A stretch of 64,000 bases of DNA from Arthrobacter agilis (GTDB lineage: Bacteria > Actinomycetota > Actinomycetes > Actinomycetales > Micrococcaceae): assembly GCF_030816075.1 (NCBI RefSeq), contig NZ_JAUSXO010000001.1:186001-250000 (forward strand), given 5' to 3'. Every line of letters starts with the position of its first letter. The first letter of the stretch is position 1. The notes below the pieces were generated by a model. The model searched no databases. It was not told where the DNA came from and was given only the letters and a program-made list of their open reading frames with translations. The translations under genes and the position numbers were made by a program. Positions 53,013 through 61,677 of the stretch are shown in pieces.

Positions 53013-53935
53013 CAGATCAGATCCAGCCACTCTTCGAACTGGGGGTGCTTCGACACCAGGAAGCTCCGGTAGAGCTTCCACGTGCCGTACTTGTAGTAGT
53101 CGAATTCCTCATCGCGGACTGCATTGTTGATCAGGCCCCACAGCCCCCACTTGGTGTCCGCGATCATCCGGCACACCATGACGCGGGCGAAGAACGGTTC
53201 GTCGTCCTCGCCCCGGTAGCGACGCACGAGAACCCGGGTGTCGTCCACGCTGGTGAACATCTCGGTGAAGAGAAGGGCGAGCTCATACGTCACTTCGTTG
53301 TTGGCTGCGTAGTCGAAATCGACCAGCTTCACCGATCCGTCCTTTCCGAGCAGGAAATTGCCCGGCATCGGGTCATTGTGCGCGGGGACAAGGGTCAGCC
53401 CGGAGGCGCGGAAGCGCTCAGCCGCGCGCTCATAGGACCCGACGACGTCGTCTGCCCAGGAGGGCAGGGCGATCGACGAACCGCGGACCTGGTCCAGGTG
53501 CTCGTCCACCATGTCGAGCATGGTCTTGGTCTGGGGCAATGGCGGCGTCTTGTGCCACGCCTGGTAGATGTCGATGATCTTCTCCAGCAGTTCCATGCTC
53601 TGGAAGTCGAGGGTCGTCGCGGTCCGGAAACCCTCCCCGAGGAACTCGGAATACTCGATCCCCGTCGTGGCGTCGAAGAACAGGACACGAGGGCTGATAC
53701 CGGCCTCCGCCGCCTGGCGGGCGGCCGCGTTGGCCACCGATCGGTCGATGAACGCCTCCGTGCCCGGGCCGGGGATCTTGGCGAAGATCTCGTGCTCGAC
53801 CCCGGCGATCGACAGCCGGAAGTTGTGGTTCGTCAGGCCCCCCGGCACCGGGTTCACGGTCGGCGCGGACCCTGCCCAGTCCGGGTTGCGGCCGGAGCTG
53901 TCCGAGAGTGTTTCGACGTCGGTCTGGGTAGTCAT
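53012..53935 (-). CDS. Choline/ethanolamine kinase-like phosphotransferase
   Basis: 307 residues. The Brenner motif HNDPMPGNFLL and the metal-binding LVDFDYAANNE are both intact, so catalysis is likely; GGLTNHNFRL at the N-terminus is the nucleotide loop typical of choline kinases (LicA type). Start MTTQTDVE at 53935 overlaps the upstream pseudokinase stop as TGATG. Probably phosphorylates an amino alcohol or similar small molecule. Confidence 0.9.
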   Translation of the reverse strand: MTTQTDVETLSDSSGRNPDWAGSAPTVNPVPGGLTNHNFRLSIAGVEHEIFAKIPGPGTEAFIDRSVANAAARQAAEAGISPRVLFFDATTGIEYSEFLGEGFRTATTLDFQSMELLEKIIDIYQAWHKTPPLPQTKTMLDMVDEHLDQVRGSSIALPSWADDVVGSYERAAERFRASGLTLVPAHNDPMPGNFLLGKDGSVKLVDFDYAANNEVTYELALLFTEMFTSVDDTRVLVRRYRGEDDEPFFARVMVCRMIADTKWGLWGLINNAVRDEEFDYYKYGTWKLYRSFLVSKHPQFEEWLDLI

Positions 53936-54876
53936 CAGGACAGTTCCTTCTCTAGTTCGGTCATGAAGCGACGGTCGGCAAGGGCGACTTCGGCGAGGGT
54001 CATGTGCCAGAGTCCGTACTTGATGGAGTCGAGGTTCTCGTCGGGGTCGGTGGCCGCACGCAGGGAGGCGAGCAGGGACCACCGCAGGTGCTCGATGAGC
54101 GCGATGAGCTGGACCACCGCGATGTCCTTCGCCGTGGCCTCGGGAATCACCTCCCGGATCAGTGCCTCCGAGCTGAGCACCGTGGGGCATGCCTCGGAGA
54201 CCAGGAGGGCCGTGTCATGGACCTGGGACAGCTGTGCGGCCGAGCCCCAGCCGACGATCCTGACCTCGCCGTCCCGATGGACCATGAGGTTGGATGAGGT
54301 CGCCTCGCCCTGCGAGGGTCGGAATTCGACGCCTTTGCGGTACTCGAGCAGTACCTCCCTGAAACGCAGCAGGTGCTCGATCGCGGTCGTGACCCGCGGA
54401 TCGAGAGCTACGCCCCGATCGCGGCACTCCTCCTCGAGCTGGGTGAGCTCCGCGATGGGACTGCGCGGGGCGAGGTTCAGATCGAGTGCAGCGAAGGCCC
54501 GACGCTTGCTGAGGAGGTTCACGCGGAACTGAGGGTCCGCGTAGTAGTCCAGGCGGACCACGCGCCAGTCGTTCGCCAGATCCTCCACGAGGAGGATGCC
54601 GGTCTCCTGGTCGGAGGCGTAAACCTTTGGGCCGATCCCGTGCTCACCGGCCGCCACTGCTGCCTGCATCATGCCGTGGCGGTTGCGCCAGGACCACGCA
54701 TGGCGACTCATCACCTTGGCGATGACCCGGCCGTGTTCCTCGCTGTCGCCGCGGATGAGCGTGTTATCCGAGGCCCACCAGCTGGGGGAGGGCAATTGGG
54801 GGATGGGGTCGGACCACTGGATGTCCTTGAGGTCATGCATCCGGGTGAATTCCGACAGTCGTTCCTGAACAGGCAT
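53935..54876 (-). CDS. Choline-kinase-like pseudokinase
   Basis: 313 residues with the overall pattern of a choline/aminoglycoside kinase (GIGPKVYASDQETGILLVEDLANDW, LRFREVLLEYRK, the C-terminal helices). The catalytic loop reads SQGEATSSNLMV where HxDxxxxN is expected: the His and Asp are gone and only the Asn is kept. The metal-binding segment is RIVGWGSAAQL in place of a DFD/DWE. So it should be inactive as a kinase. It is coupled to an intact homologue directly downstream. A regulatory or scaffolding partner is the natural inference. Confidence 0.8.
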   Translation of the reverse strand: MPVQERLSEFTRMHDLKDIQWSDPIPQLPSPSWWASDNTLIRGDSEEHGRVIAKVMSRHAWSWRNRHGMMQAAVAAGEHGIGPKVYASDQETGILLVEDLANDWRVVRLDYYADPQFRVNLLSKRRAFAALDLNLAPRSPIAELTQLEEECRDRGVALDPRVTTAIEHLLRFREVLLEYRKGVEFRPSQGEATSSNLMVHRDGEVRIVGWGSAAQLSQVHDTALLVSEACPTVLSSEALIREVIPEATAKDIAVVQLIALIEHLRWSLLASLRAATDPDENLDSIKYGLWHMTLAEVALADRRFMTELEKELS

Positions 54877-55020
54877 AGACGTTCTCCTCTGATGGTTGGG
54901 TACGGTTCCGAAGCTGTTGTTCTGCGGTGGTGTAGTCCGCGGGGGCGACGACGTGCACGCGCGACATTCCCTGCGCTGCCAGGGAGGTTCCGATGATCAC
55001 CACGGCGAGTCCAGGGATCT

Positions 55021-55848
55021 CTAGTGGAACTGAGCGGATACATGGTGCTCCCCGTCATCGTTGAGCCCGGTGCCATCGGCGTATCGGTTCGCCGTGTGGG
55101 TGAGGGTGGTGACGGTGGCGTTGAACAGGTCATGGGACAGCTCGACGGGTACACCGGATCCGTCCCGGGAGATCCGATCGATGTCGAACAGGGGAGTCCC
55201 GATGGTGACCTTCAAGAGTTGGGCGACGCTCGCGCTCGCCCGGGAGATGTTGATGGTTTCGTCCACGGCCGCCAAGGTCACGCCGTAGTCCCGCTCGAAC
55301 AGCTCGTACAGCGAGTTCAACGAGCGATCCAGCAGGTTCGGGAACCGTCCGGCCGGCAAGGTCATCTGCTCCAGCGAGAGCGGCTCGGAATTCGCCAGGC
55401 GCAGGCGCAGGATGACGAGGACCCGTGCGCCGGGAGGAAGGCCGAGACGTGCGGTCTCCGTGCTGTTGGCACCGCGTTCCTCGGTTCTGAGCACGCGGGT
55501 GGTCGAAAGAATTCCCTGCTCGTTTAGCAGCGCCGGGATGCCCTGGATCCGGTGCAACTGGCGATGCACCTTGAAGGGAGCATGAGGGTCCAGCCCTTCC
55601 AGGAGCATCACGGGATGCTCCTGCCGGACAAGAGTCCCGCCGTTGCGGCCCACACGACGTTCCACGACGCCCTCGCTCTGCAGCCACTCGAGGGCCTTGC
55701 GGAGGGTCCCGCGGGCCACGCCGAGTTGCAACGCCAGGGCTCTCTCAGCCGGGAGCCTTGATTCCCCGCGGTCATTCAGTTCAGCCATCAGCATCAGGAG
55801 ACGATCGACGACGACATCGATCCTCATTGGTGCATCTAAATGGACCAT
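55021..55848 (-). CDS. GntR-family regulator (HutC/UTRA type)
   Basis: 275 residues. HTH: RLPAERALALQLGVARGTLRKALEWLQSEGVVERR; the C-terminal UTRA region has VLVILRLRLANSEPLSLEQM and LFDIDRISRDGSGVPVELS. Start at 55848 is chosen for GAGGGA upstream; a second ATG at 55827 has none. It divides the kinase/amidohydrolase genes from the divergent amidase-phosphatase pair and probably controls both. Confidence 0.9.
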   Translation of the reverse strand: MVHLDAPMRIDVVVDRLLMLMAELNDRGESRLPAERALALQLGVARGTLRKALEWLQSEGVVERRVGRNGGTLVRQEHPVMLLEGLDPHAPFKVHRQLHRIQGIPALLNEQGILSTTRVLRTEERGANSTETARLGLPPGARVLVILRLRLANSEPLSLEQMTLPAGRFPNLLDRSLNSLYELFERDYGVTLAAVDETINISRASASVAQLLKVTIGTPLFDIDRISRDGSGVPVELSHDLFNATVTTLTHTANRYADGTGLNDDGEHHVSAQFH

Positions 55849-55893
55849 TGAATTCCCTCGGCGGCGAGTTTCGCGGAATTGTCGCCCAGTATA

Positions 55894-55905
55894 TGATCTG
55901 GATCA
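55894..55905. promoter_or_regulatory. Candidate GntR operator
   Basis: TGATC-TG-GATCA, a short perfect inverted repeat in the 108-base gap between the GntR gene and the amidase. It is the only symmetrical site I see there. Confidence 0.5.
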
Positions 55906-55956
55906 CACCCGCTGTCTATACGCTCTTCATCTCGACCCGCAGCACGAGGAGCCGCA

Positions 55957-57382
55957 ATGGCCGTAGTGCCGCCACGTTCGCTGGCCGAAGTGCGTGAGAA
56001 TTCTGGCGCTGGATCCGGGACTCGTCTCTCCCCGGTATCCGCATCCGTGGAGATCGCACGCGATGCGATGCGGGATCTACGCGCCATGACCTGTGTGGTG
56101 GAGGGCCTGGGTGCCTCGGAGGAAGAGGCTGATGCGGAGCCCGCTCTTACGGATCAATTCCATGGACCATTGCACGGTGTCCCGGTCGTCGTGAAGGACA
56201 GTTTCCACGTCGTCGGTCTGCCGCGATGGCACGGCAGCGCTATTCATTCGGGTTCTTTGTCCCGCTTCGACTCGGCGCCGGTCGCCCGGTTGCGCGAGGC
56301 GGGAGCGGTGATCGTCGGAAAGACTGCGATGTCCGAACTCGGCCTGATCGCGTCGGGCAACAGCTCCCAGTTCGGGGACACGCTCAATCCGTGGAACACC
56401 GCGATGTCACCCGGAGGCTCCAGTTCGGGAACCGCTGCCGCCATTGCGTACGGAGTCACTCCTGTCGGCCTGGGCACGGACATCGCGGGCAGCGTGCGCC
56501 TGCCCGGCTGCACAGTGTGGCATCGTCGGCTTCAAACCGACGCAGGGCACCGTCCCCTATGCCCCTGCCAGCAACTGGCGTTCGGCCGGTCCGATGGGCA
56601 CGACCGTCGCCGACGTACGCGAGATCTTCGACGTCGTCTCCCGCCATGACGAATCCGACCAGTGGTCCTTCCCCTACGACCTGGCAGAACGGCCGTCCCG
56701 GTACGCACCGGCCGACGTGAAGGGACTCAGCGTCGGTGTCATCGACTGGCCGGGTTACGGGCCGCGGATGGATGCCGAGACCCGCGCCCTGTTCGAACGG
56801 CTCCTCGAGTCACTGTCCCACGCCGGTGCACGTCTGTCCGAGCACAAGCCGGGCATCACCGACGCCGACTTCGAGGACCTGGACCTGTGCCTCACGACAC
56901 GGTGTGAAGCCGAGGTGCGTTCGGCGCCTCCGGACCGCCGCTCGCAGTTGCTCCCGGCCGTAGCTCGGTGGGCGGCCTCCTCCCCGCCCCGTAGCGCCGC
57001 TGACCACTACGACAGCCTGGAGCGCCTTTCCGCGCGGGCCGTGCACCTCCTGGCAGCCGGCTCCCGCTTCGATCTGCTCGTATCCCCGGTGATGGGTGTC
57101 CATCAGTTTCCAGCCGATCACTTCGGCCCCGACACGACCATGCCGCTGCTGTACCACGCCAACTACACCGCCTGGTTCAATCAGACCGGTCAGCCCGCGC
57201 TGAGCCTCTGCATGGGGTTCTCGCCCGGCGGGATGCCCATCGGTGTCCAGGTGGTCGGGCGACGCCGGACAGACGGGTGGCTCTTGGACGTCGGTCAGAG
57301 CCTGGAAGACCTGCTCTCGGTCGAACGGGAGTGGCCGGGGCCAAGCCAGAATCAACGAACTCCGACGAGGGACGCGACATGA
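55957..57382 (+). pseudogene. Amidase (amidase signature family), broken by a frameshift
   Basis: The reading frame starts at 55957 (GAGGAG upstream) and shows the Ser-Ser-Lys triad region: VPVVVKDSF (Lys), SPGGSSSGTAAA (cis-Ser), GLGTDIAGSVR (nucleophile). At 56503-56505 the run CCC holds one base too many. Removing it gives RLPAAQCGIVGFKPTQG, exactly the family consensus, and the frame then runs on to the TGA at 57382. As written, translation would go on out of frame to 56649. Either a recent mutation or a sequencing error. About 475 residues if repaired. The stop overlaps the phosphatase start as ATGA. Confidence 0.88.
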
Positions 57383-58158
57383 CCATCGATGCACGGTTCC
57401 AGAATGCCCTCAGTATCCTCGAGGCGGGTGCGGACATGGCTCGTTCCTGGTTCGACGAAGCACATTTCCGGGTCGAACAGAAAGACGATGGAACGCCCGT
57501 CACGGAGGCCGACCGCAGCGTGGAGCAACACCTCCGCGACGAGCTCTCACGTCACTTTCCCGATGACGGCCTGCTGGGTGAGGAATTCCCGGAGGTCGAG
57601 GGGACGTCCGGCGGCCGCTGGATCATGGACCCGATCGACGGCACCAAGTCCTTCATCCACGGTGTGCCGCTGTACTCCACACTCCTGGCGTACGAATCGG
57701 CGCAGGGAGTCGAATTCGGCGCCATTGCCCTGCCCAGCCTGAATCGTCTGGTCTACGCGCAGTCGGGCCGCGGATGCTTCGATGGGCAGGGCCGGCAAGT
57801 GAACACCTCGAGCCGCCGAGAAGTGCGAGAAGCCTACGTGCTCTCGACGTGGCTCGAGGACTGGCCGCTGGACCTCGTAGCCCGGATCCAGACTCAGGAC
57901 GGCATCATCCGTACCTGGGGTGATGGATTCGGCTACGCGCTCGTTGCTGCCGGACAAGCGGATGCGTTGCTCGACTTCACGGTCTCGCCCTTCGACGTGG
58001 CTCCGATGCCGGTCATCATGAAAGAGGCCGGGGGGATCTTCACCGACTTCGACGGCCTCGATTCGATCTACTCCGGAGTAGGTCTGGCCTCAGCCACGCG
58101 CGAGCTGCATGATGCCCTGCTGCGGGGTATCGCGGAGTCTGTCGGTTCACCAGCGTAG
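57379..58158 (+). CDS. Histidinol-phosphatase-like inositol monophosphatase family enzyme
   Basis: 259 residues. Metal ligands: Glu in LLGEEFPE, DPIDGTKSFIHG (the KSF/GxP variant typical of HisN-like enzymes), and the late SPFDVAPMPVIMKEAGG. It needs Mg and dephosphorylates a small phosphate ester. Start at 57379 overlaps the amidase stop. Next to a kinase gene cluster, a phosphate-adding and removing sequence is possible; histidine synthesis genes are absent, so HisN as such is not claimed. Confidence 0.88.
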   Translation: MTIDARFQNALSILEAGADMARSWFDEAHFRVEQKDDGTPVTEADRSVEQHLRDELSRHFPDDGLLGEEFPEVEGTSGGRWIMDPIDGTKSFIHGVPLYSTLLAYESAQGVEFGAIALPSLNRLVYAQSGRGCFDGQGRQVNTSSRREVREAYVLSTWLEDWPLDLVARIQTQDGIIRTWGDGFGYALVAAGQADALLDFTVSPFDVAPMPVIMKEAGGIFTDFDGLDSIYSGVGLASATRELHDALLRGIAESVGSPA

Positions 58159-58194
58159 GACGTCAGGGATTAACACGCCTGCTGTGCACCGCCA

Positions 58195-58349
58195 TCACGA
58201 GCTGCTCTGCGACAGATCATCGGCGAGGCGGAGCAGGTCGGCACCCAGCTGGCGGGCACGATCGGCGACGGCTCAAGCTTCAACAGTCGAAGCAGCTCTC
58301 CATCGCCCGGCACCGCCCGGATCTGTCGCTTACCGGAGGTGATCTGCAC
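58195..58349 (-). pseudogene. Remnant of a GntR-family regulator (C-terminal pieces)
   Basis: Two pieces on the minus strand match the intact GntR protein at 60587-61477. Piece one (about 58273-58349) reads QITSGKRQIRAVPGDGELL against RITSGRRQIRAVPGDEDLL of the intact gene. Piece two (58195-58270) reads ADRARQLGADLLRLADDLS against ADRARQLGAELLRFADGLS, ending at TGA. The middle part of about 80 codons is missing and the frames no longer agree. Confidence 0.85.
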
Positions 58350-58361
58350 TCACGCCGCGCG

Positions 58362-58562
58362 GAGAGTGGCAAGTCGCTCATCGGCTCGAACTACGGCTCG
58401 ACCGTGCCCTGACCGGATGTCCTGCGTCTGGCTGCGCTGTACCTCGCGGGGCGGCTGCCCGTGGACCGGCTCATCTCGCACCGGATGGGCCTCGACGAGG
58501 TGAACGAGGCGTTCGACGCGATGCGCCGGGGCGGGCGTGCCCGGAGCGTCATCGTGTTTTAG
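58362..58562 (+). pseudogene. Remnant of a zinc alcohol dehydrogenase (last 66 codons)
   Basis: Starts abruptly with ESGKSLIGSNYGSTVP, nearly identical to the C-terminal region of the dehydrogenase at 49926-51023, then has an in-frame TGA where the intact gene has GGA, then continues with AALYLAGRLPVDRLIS and ends in SVIVF with TAG. DNA similarity runs a few bases past the stop (GAGGACGAC). It lacks an N-terminus and promoter. Its end overlaps the stop of the second DUF222/HNH gene. Confidence 0.92.
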
Positions 58563-60268
58563 AGGACGACGACGGCGGCTGGTGTGGCTGGGGCGGCCGT
58601 CGGTGAGTACAGCAGTGGGGCGCTCGCAGCAGATCGTCCACGTTCGGCGTTACGAAGCTGCTCGTGGACGGCTTCCTCCACCTGCCAGTACGTATTTCTT
58701 CGGGGACTCCGGTCCGGGTCGAGGTATCCCGGCGGGCTGAACCAGGGGATGCCGTGCTTCGATTCGACGTTCCAGTCCCCCTCGTGGATCACGTGATGAT
58801 GACGCGAGCACAGGAGGACGCCCTGGCTGATACTCGTTGTTCCACCTTTGGCCCAGGGCGTTATGTGGTGGGCCTCGCACCAGGGTGCCGGAATCGAGCA
58901 GTCGGGGAAGGCGCAGCCCTTGTCCCTCGCAACGAGTCCGCGGCGCAGATGCGCGGGGAAGAGGCGTTGTGCCCGCCCGAGGTCGAGGATCTGACCCTGT
59001 CCGCCGAGGACCATCGGAATGATGTCTGCATCACAGGCCAGCCTGCGGATGCATCGTGCGCTCATCTGCTGCCCGAACACAGCGTGCCCGGCACGTCCCA
59101 TCTCGCCCACGAGGTCGGAATAGCTGATTGTCACCATGACCTGGGGCCGATGTCCGCCTGCTGCGGGAAGCCTGTCGGTCGACAAAGCGATCCTGCAGGC
59201 GGCAACCAGTCCGTCGAGGAGGCTCTGTGGTCGTGTCGGCCGGTCTGTATCACCCGCGCTGACGTCAGCCACATCGGCGTCGTCCCTCTCGCTCTGGCGC
59301 CCGCCCGTGGAGCATCCACCGGCATCACCCGTTTCGTTCTCGCCATTCATCCCGTCGGCTCGGTCTCGATCGCCGGCCGGATCCTCGTTGTTCTGAAGGG
59401 TGGCCGCTTTTGCCCTCGGGTTCGTCGCAGTGTTCATGACGGTGACCAGATGCTCGAACTGCTCGTCGGTGGCGCCGATCTCCAGGAAATGCAGACCGTT
59501 GCGCCTGCCCCTGAGGAAGACACCCTGTCGTGCCTTGAGGACCTTCTCGGTGGGTTCCTGCCCGTCCTGGTTGAGCACGCCCTCCCACCGTCGTGCCAGG
59601 ACGCGCAGGAGATCCTCGTCCGATTCGACTGCCTGCCGCGTGAGGTGGTGCTCCATCGAATCGAGTTGCACCGGCGTTGCAAAGGACCGCACTCGTTGCA
59701 CTGCATCATGAATGATCGATACAGCGCGTCCGCTGACCACGCCTGCGCTCGCTGCAGCACCGAGGGCGCTCATCGGCGCCGGAGTGGCAGAACCGAATGC
59801 GGTGGTCTCGGGCAGAAGGCTTGCCGCGAGCCTCAGCCGGCGATTCGCTTCGCTGTGGCTGATGCCGAGTCTGCCTCGCAGAAAGTCAGCACATGTCTTG
59901 AACTCCGGGAGGAACCTGTCATTGTTCCGCTGTTCGGCACCTGCTGACCTACTCCCGCAGGCACCCCCGGAGACGTCGTCCTGCACTGTCGACAGGCTTT
60001 GCTGCGCCCGCACGAGGAGGGAGTCGGAAGCCTCCTGCTCCCCGGTGCCGGCGACGCCGTGGTCCTGAACAGCTCGAGCGGCAACGATCTGGAGATGATC
60101 GATGATCTTCGAGAGGTCCTCGATGTCCTCGAGCGCTCGCACCACGTCATGCTTGCTGAGGAGAAGGTGACGCTCGGTCAGCTCCTGCGCGAAAGCGAGC
60201 AGTTCCGACCGCATCGATTCCAGGGGGCTACCCGTTCCCTGGGGGTGCGCGAGCGGTGCGATGTCCAT
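58559..60268 (-). CDS. DUF222 / HNH endonuclease domain protein (copy 2)
   Basis: 569 residues, same layout as the copy at 8396-10282 and alike along its length. DUF222 covers about residues 20-350 (FLRGRLGISHSEANRRLRLA, QDGQEPTEKVLKARQGVF). The HNH fold has CAFPDCSIPAPWCEAHHITPW and LLCSRHHHVIHEGDW. It lacks the repeat-rich hinge of copy 1. TAAAAT lies five bases before the ATG and the same 24-base element precedes it. Its stop is set in the alcohol dehydrogenase remnant, a sign that this end joined foreign sequence. Confidence 0.88.
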   Translation of the reverse strand: MDIAPLAHPQGTGSPLESMRSELLAFAQELTERHLLLSKHDVVRALEDIEDLSKIIDHLQIVAARAVQDHGVAGTGEQEASDSLLVRAQQSLSTVQDDVSGGACGSRSAGAEQRNNDRFLPEFKTCADFLRGRLGISHSEANRRLRLAASLLPETTAFGSATPAPMSALGAAASAGVVSGRAVSIIHDAVQRVRSFATPVQLDSMEHHLTRQAVESDEDLLRVLARRWEGVLNQDGQEPTEKVLKARQGVFLRGRRNGLHFLEIGATDEQFEHLVTVMNTATNPRAKAATLQNNEDPAGDRDRADGMNGENETGDAGGCSTGGRQSERDDADVADVSAGDTDRPTRPQSLLDGLVAACRIALSTDRLPAAGGHRPQVMVTISYSDLVGEMGRAGHAVFGQQMSARCIRRLACDADIIPMVLGGQGQILDLGRAQRLFPAHLRRGLVARDKGCAFPDCSIPAPWCEAHHITPWAKGGTTSISQGVLLCSRHHHVIHEGDWNVESKHGIPWFSPPGYLDPDRSPRRNTYWQVEEAVHEQLRNAERGRSAASAPLLYSPTAAPATPAAVVVL

Positions 60269-60273
60269 GCCTC

Positions 60274-60297
60274 ATTTTATCGAACACCCGTACTATT
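60274..60297 (-). promoter_or_regulatory. LexA-box-like element with -10, DUF222/HNH copy 2
   Basis: Same 24 bases as 10289-10312 with one change. TCGAAC-N4-GTACTA lies at 60280-60295, and TAAAAT, read on the minus strand, is five bases from the start codon. Confidence 0.7.
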
Positions 60298-60586
60298 ACT
60301 GAGGGCGCGGACTCATTGTGGAGGAGAAGTCGAGCACTGTTCCTCCACAGCCGTCGGCTGTCGTCGCCGATCGCGCCATCGACTCGTTGTACCGGAGACA
60401 ATCGCCCAGCCGTGGCGCCATCAGACAGATCGGGCTCGTACAGTCCGGGATGAGCGCGCTACACAACTGCTGGTCAGCGACCGCTGGTATGCGCTGACCG
60501 ACCATTCGCGAGGGGACACACCCCCGGCACGCGGACGTGCGGGTGCATGGCCGACGGCTCTGCAGTAGGCAAAGCCGGGCCGACGA
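60298..60586. other. Non-coding spacer
   Basis: The first 45 or so bases resemble the upstream region of DUF222/HNH copy 1 (TTGTGGAGGAG, AGTCGA). The rest, up to the GntR stop, has no gene I would support and no clear terminator. Confidence 0.5.
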
Positions 60587-61477
60587 TCAGCGGTCAGCGC
60601 TCGAGAGACCGTCCGCGAAGCGCAGGAGCTCTGCGCCCAGTTGGCGGGCCCGGTCCGCAATCGTGTCAGGGTTGTCGGACGCGAGAGACGACGTCGGGCC
60701 GGCCAGCCCGCGGGGCGCCGACGGCTCCTGCTGGATGTCGATGTCGAACACCACATGGTCCGGATGGTGCCAGGTCGAGAAGACCTCCACGGGCCGCCCG
60801 TCCTGGTCGAAGCTCGTGCCCTCCAGCAGGAGCACGGGCGACGACGCCTCCAGCTGCAGCAGCCGCAACAGGTCCTCGTCGCCCGGGACGGCCCGGATCT
60901 GCCGCCTGCCGGACGTGATCCGCACCCCGAACTTCTCGCCGAGGGTCGCGTGCAGCGACGCGTCCCGGAGCTCCTCCGCCGTCAGGTCGGAGAAGGTAGG
61001 CGCCGGGAGCCAGGTATGGATGACGGCGATAGGCACGCCGTCGGCCGTGCGCAGCCGCTCGAGCGCCAGGACCTGATCGCTGCCGAGGACGGCCGTCGAC
61101 GCATCGGCATCCTGCAGCGTCAGCGAGAGCACCTCCGTACCGACGGTCGCCCCGGTGCTGCCTAGCTGCGCCGACAACCCGGACGTGCGGTGCACCAGCC
61201 GGTGGTGCTCACGGCGTGGGGCCACGGTACTGCCGCGCCCGCGGCCCCGCTCGATCAGCCCTTCATCGGTCAGCGCGCCCAGGGCCTGACGCACCACGGA
61301 CCGGGACACCCCGTACCGCACCTGCAGCTGTGCCTCGCTGGGCAGCGAGGTGCCCGGCGGTAGCGAATGGTTCAGGATCTGCGCCCGCAGATGCCCGCGT
61401 AGCTGCAGGTGCAGCGGTTCGCTGCTCCCGGCATCCAGCGGCCGCTCCGAGGCATCAGGGGTGTCTGGTCCGGTCAT
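60587..61477 (-). CDS. GntR-family regulator (UTRA)
   Basis: 296 residues. HTH: HLRAQILNHSLPPGTSLPSEAQLQVRYGVSRSVVRQALGALTDEGLIERG with the wing RGRGSTV; a UTRA domain follows (VLALERLRTADGVPIAVIHTWLP, LLLEGTSFDQDGRPV). It lies downstream of the threonate-type kinase/PdxA2 genes on the same strand and is their likely regulator. A decayed relative lies at 58195-58349. Confidence 0.9.
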   Translation of the reverse strand: MTGPDTPDASERPLDAGSSEPLHLQLRGHLRAQILNHSLPPGTSLPSEAQLQVRYGVSRSVVRQALGALTDEGLIERGRGRGSTVAPRREHHRLVHRTSGLSAQLGSTGATVGTEVLSLTLQDADASTAVLGSDQVLALERLRTADGVPIAVIHTWLPAPTFSDLTAEELRDASLHATLGEKFGVRITSGRRQIRAVPGDEDLLRLLQLEASSPVLLLEGTSFDQDGRPVEVFSTWHHPDHVVFDIDIQQEPSAPRGLAGPTSSLASDNPDTIADRARQLGAELLRFADGLSSADR

Positions 61478-61513
61478 GATGAGCTGCTCCGGTTCACGAT
61501 GCTGGTCGGGGGA

Positions 61514-61651
61514 CTACGTATAAGCGCCGTCGGAGGGCGACGAGCGGTCGTCGTCGTTCTCCTCGAGGACCTTGCCGTCATGGACCCGCTTGAGCTCGAT
61601 GCCCTCGAGGTAGCTGGGCACAGGAGGGTCGAGGTCTTCGTCGCTTGTCAT
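61514..61651 (-). CDS. Small acidic hypothetical protein
   Basis: 45 residues, rich in Asp and Glu (MTSDEDLDPPVPSYLEG, LEENDDDRSSPSDGAYT), no helix-forming or membrane segment. It lies 26 bases after the PdxA2 stop with AGGATCGG before the ATG, in line with the operon. Unrecognised. Could be a small regulatory protein or a chance frame. Confidence 0.45.
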   Translation of the reverse strand: MTSDEDLDPPVPSYLEGIELKRVHDGKVLEENDDDRSSPSDGAYT

Positions 61652-61677
61652 GATTCCGATCCTAGGTGGCCGAGCCC

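Noticed and set aside
53935-54876. Frameshift or sequencing error to explain the missing kinase motif
   Set aside because: The frame is open throughout and similarity continues on both sides of the altered motif, so point changes, not a shift, removed the residues.
58195-58562. Insertion sequence scar
   Set aside because: No terminal inverted repeats or transposase pieces; the similarity is to ordinary genes of the same window.
60298-60586. Hidden short gene upstream of DUF222/HNH copy 2
   Set aside because: No frame with ribosome site and plausible protein; only promoter similarity in the first 45 bases.
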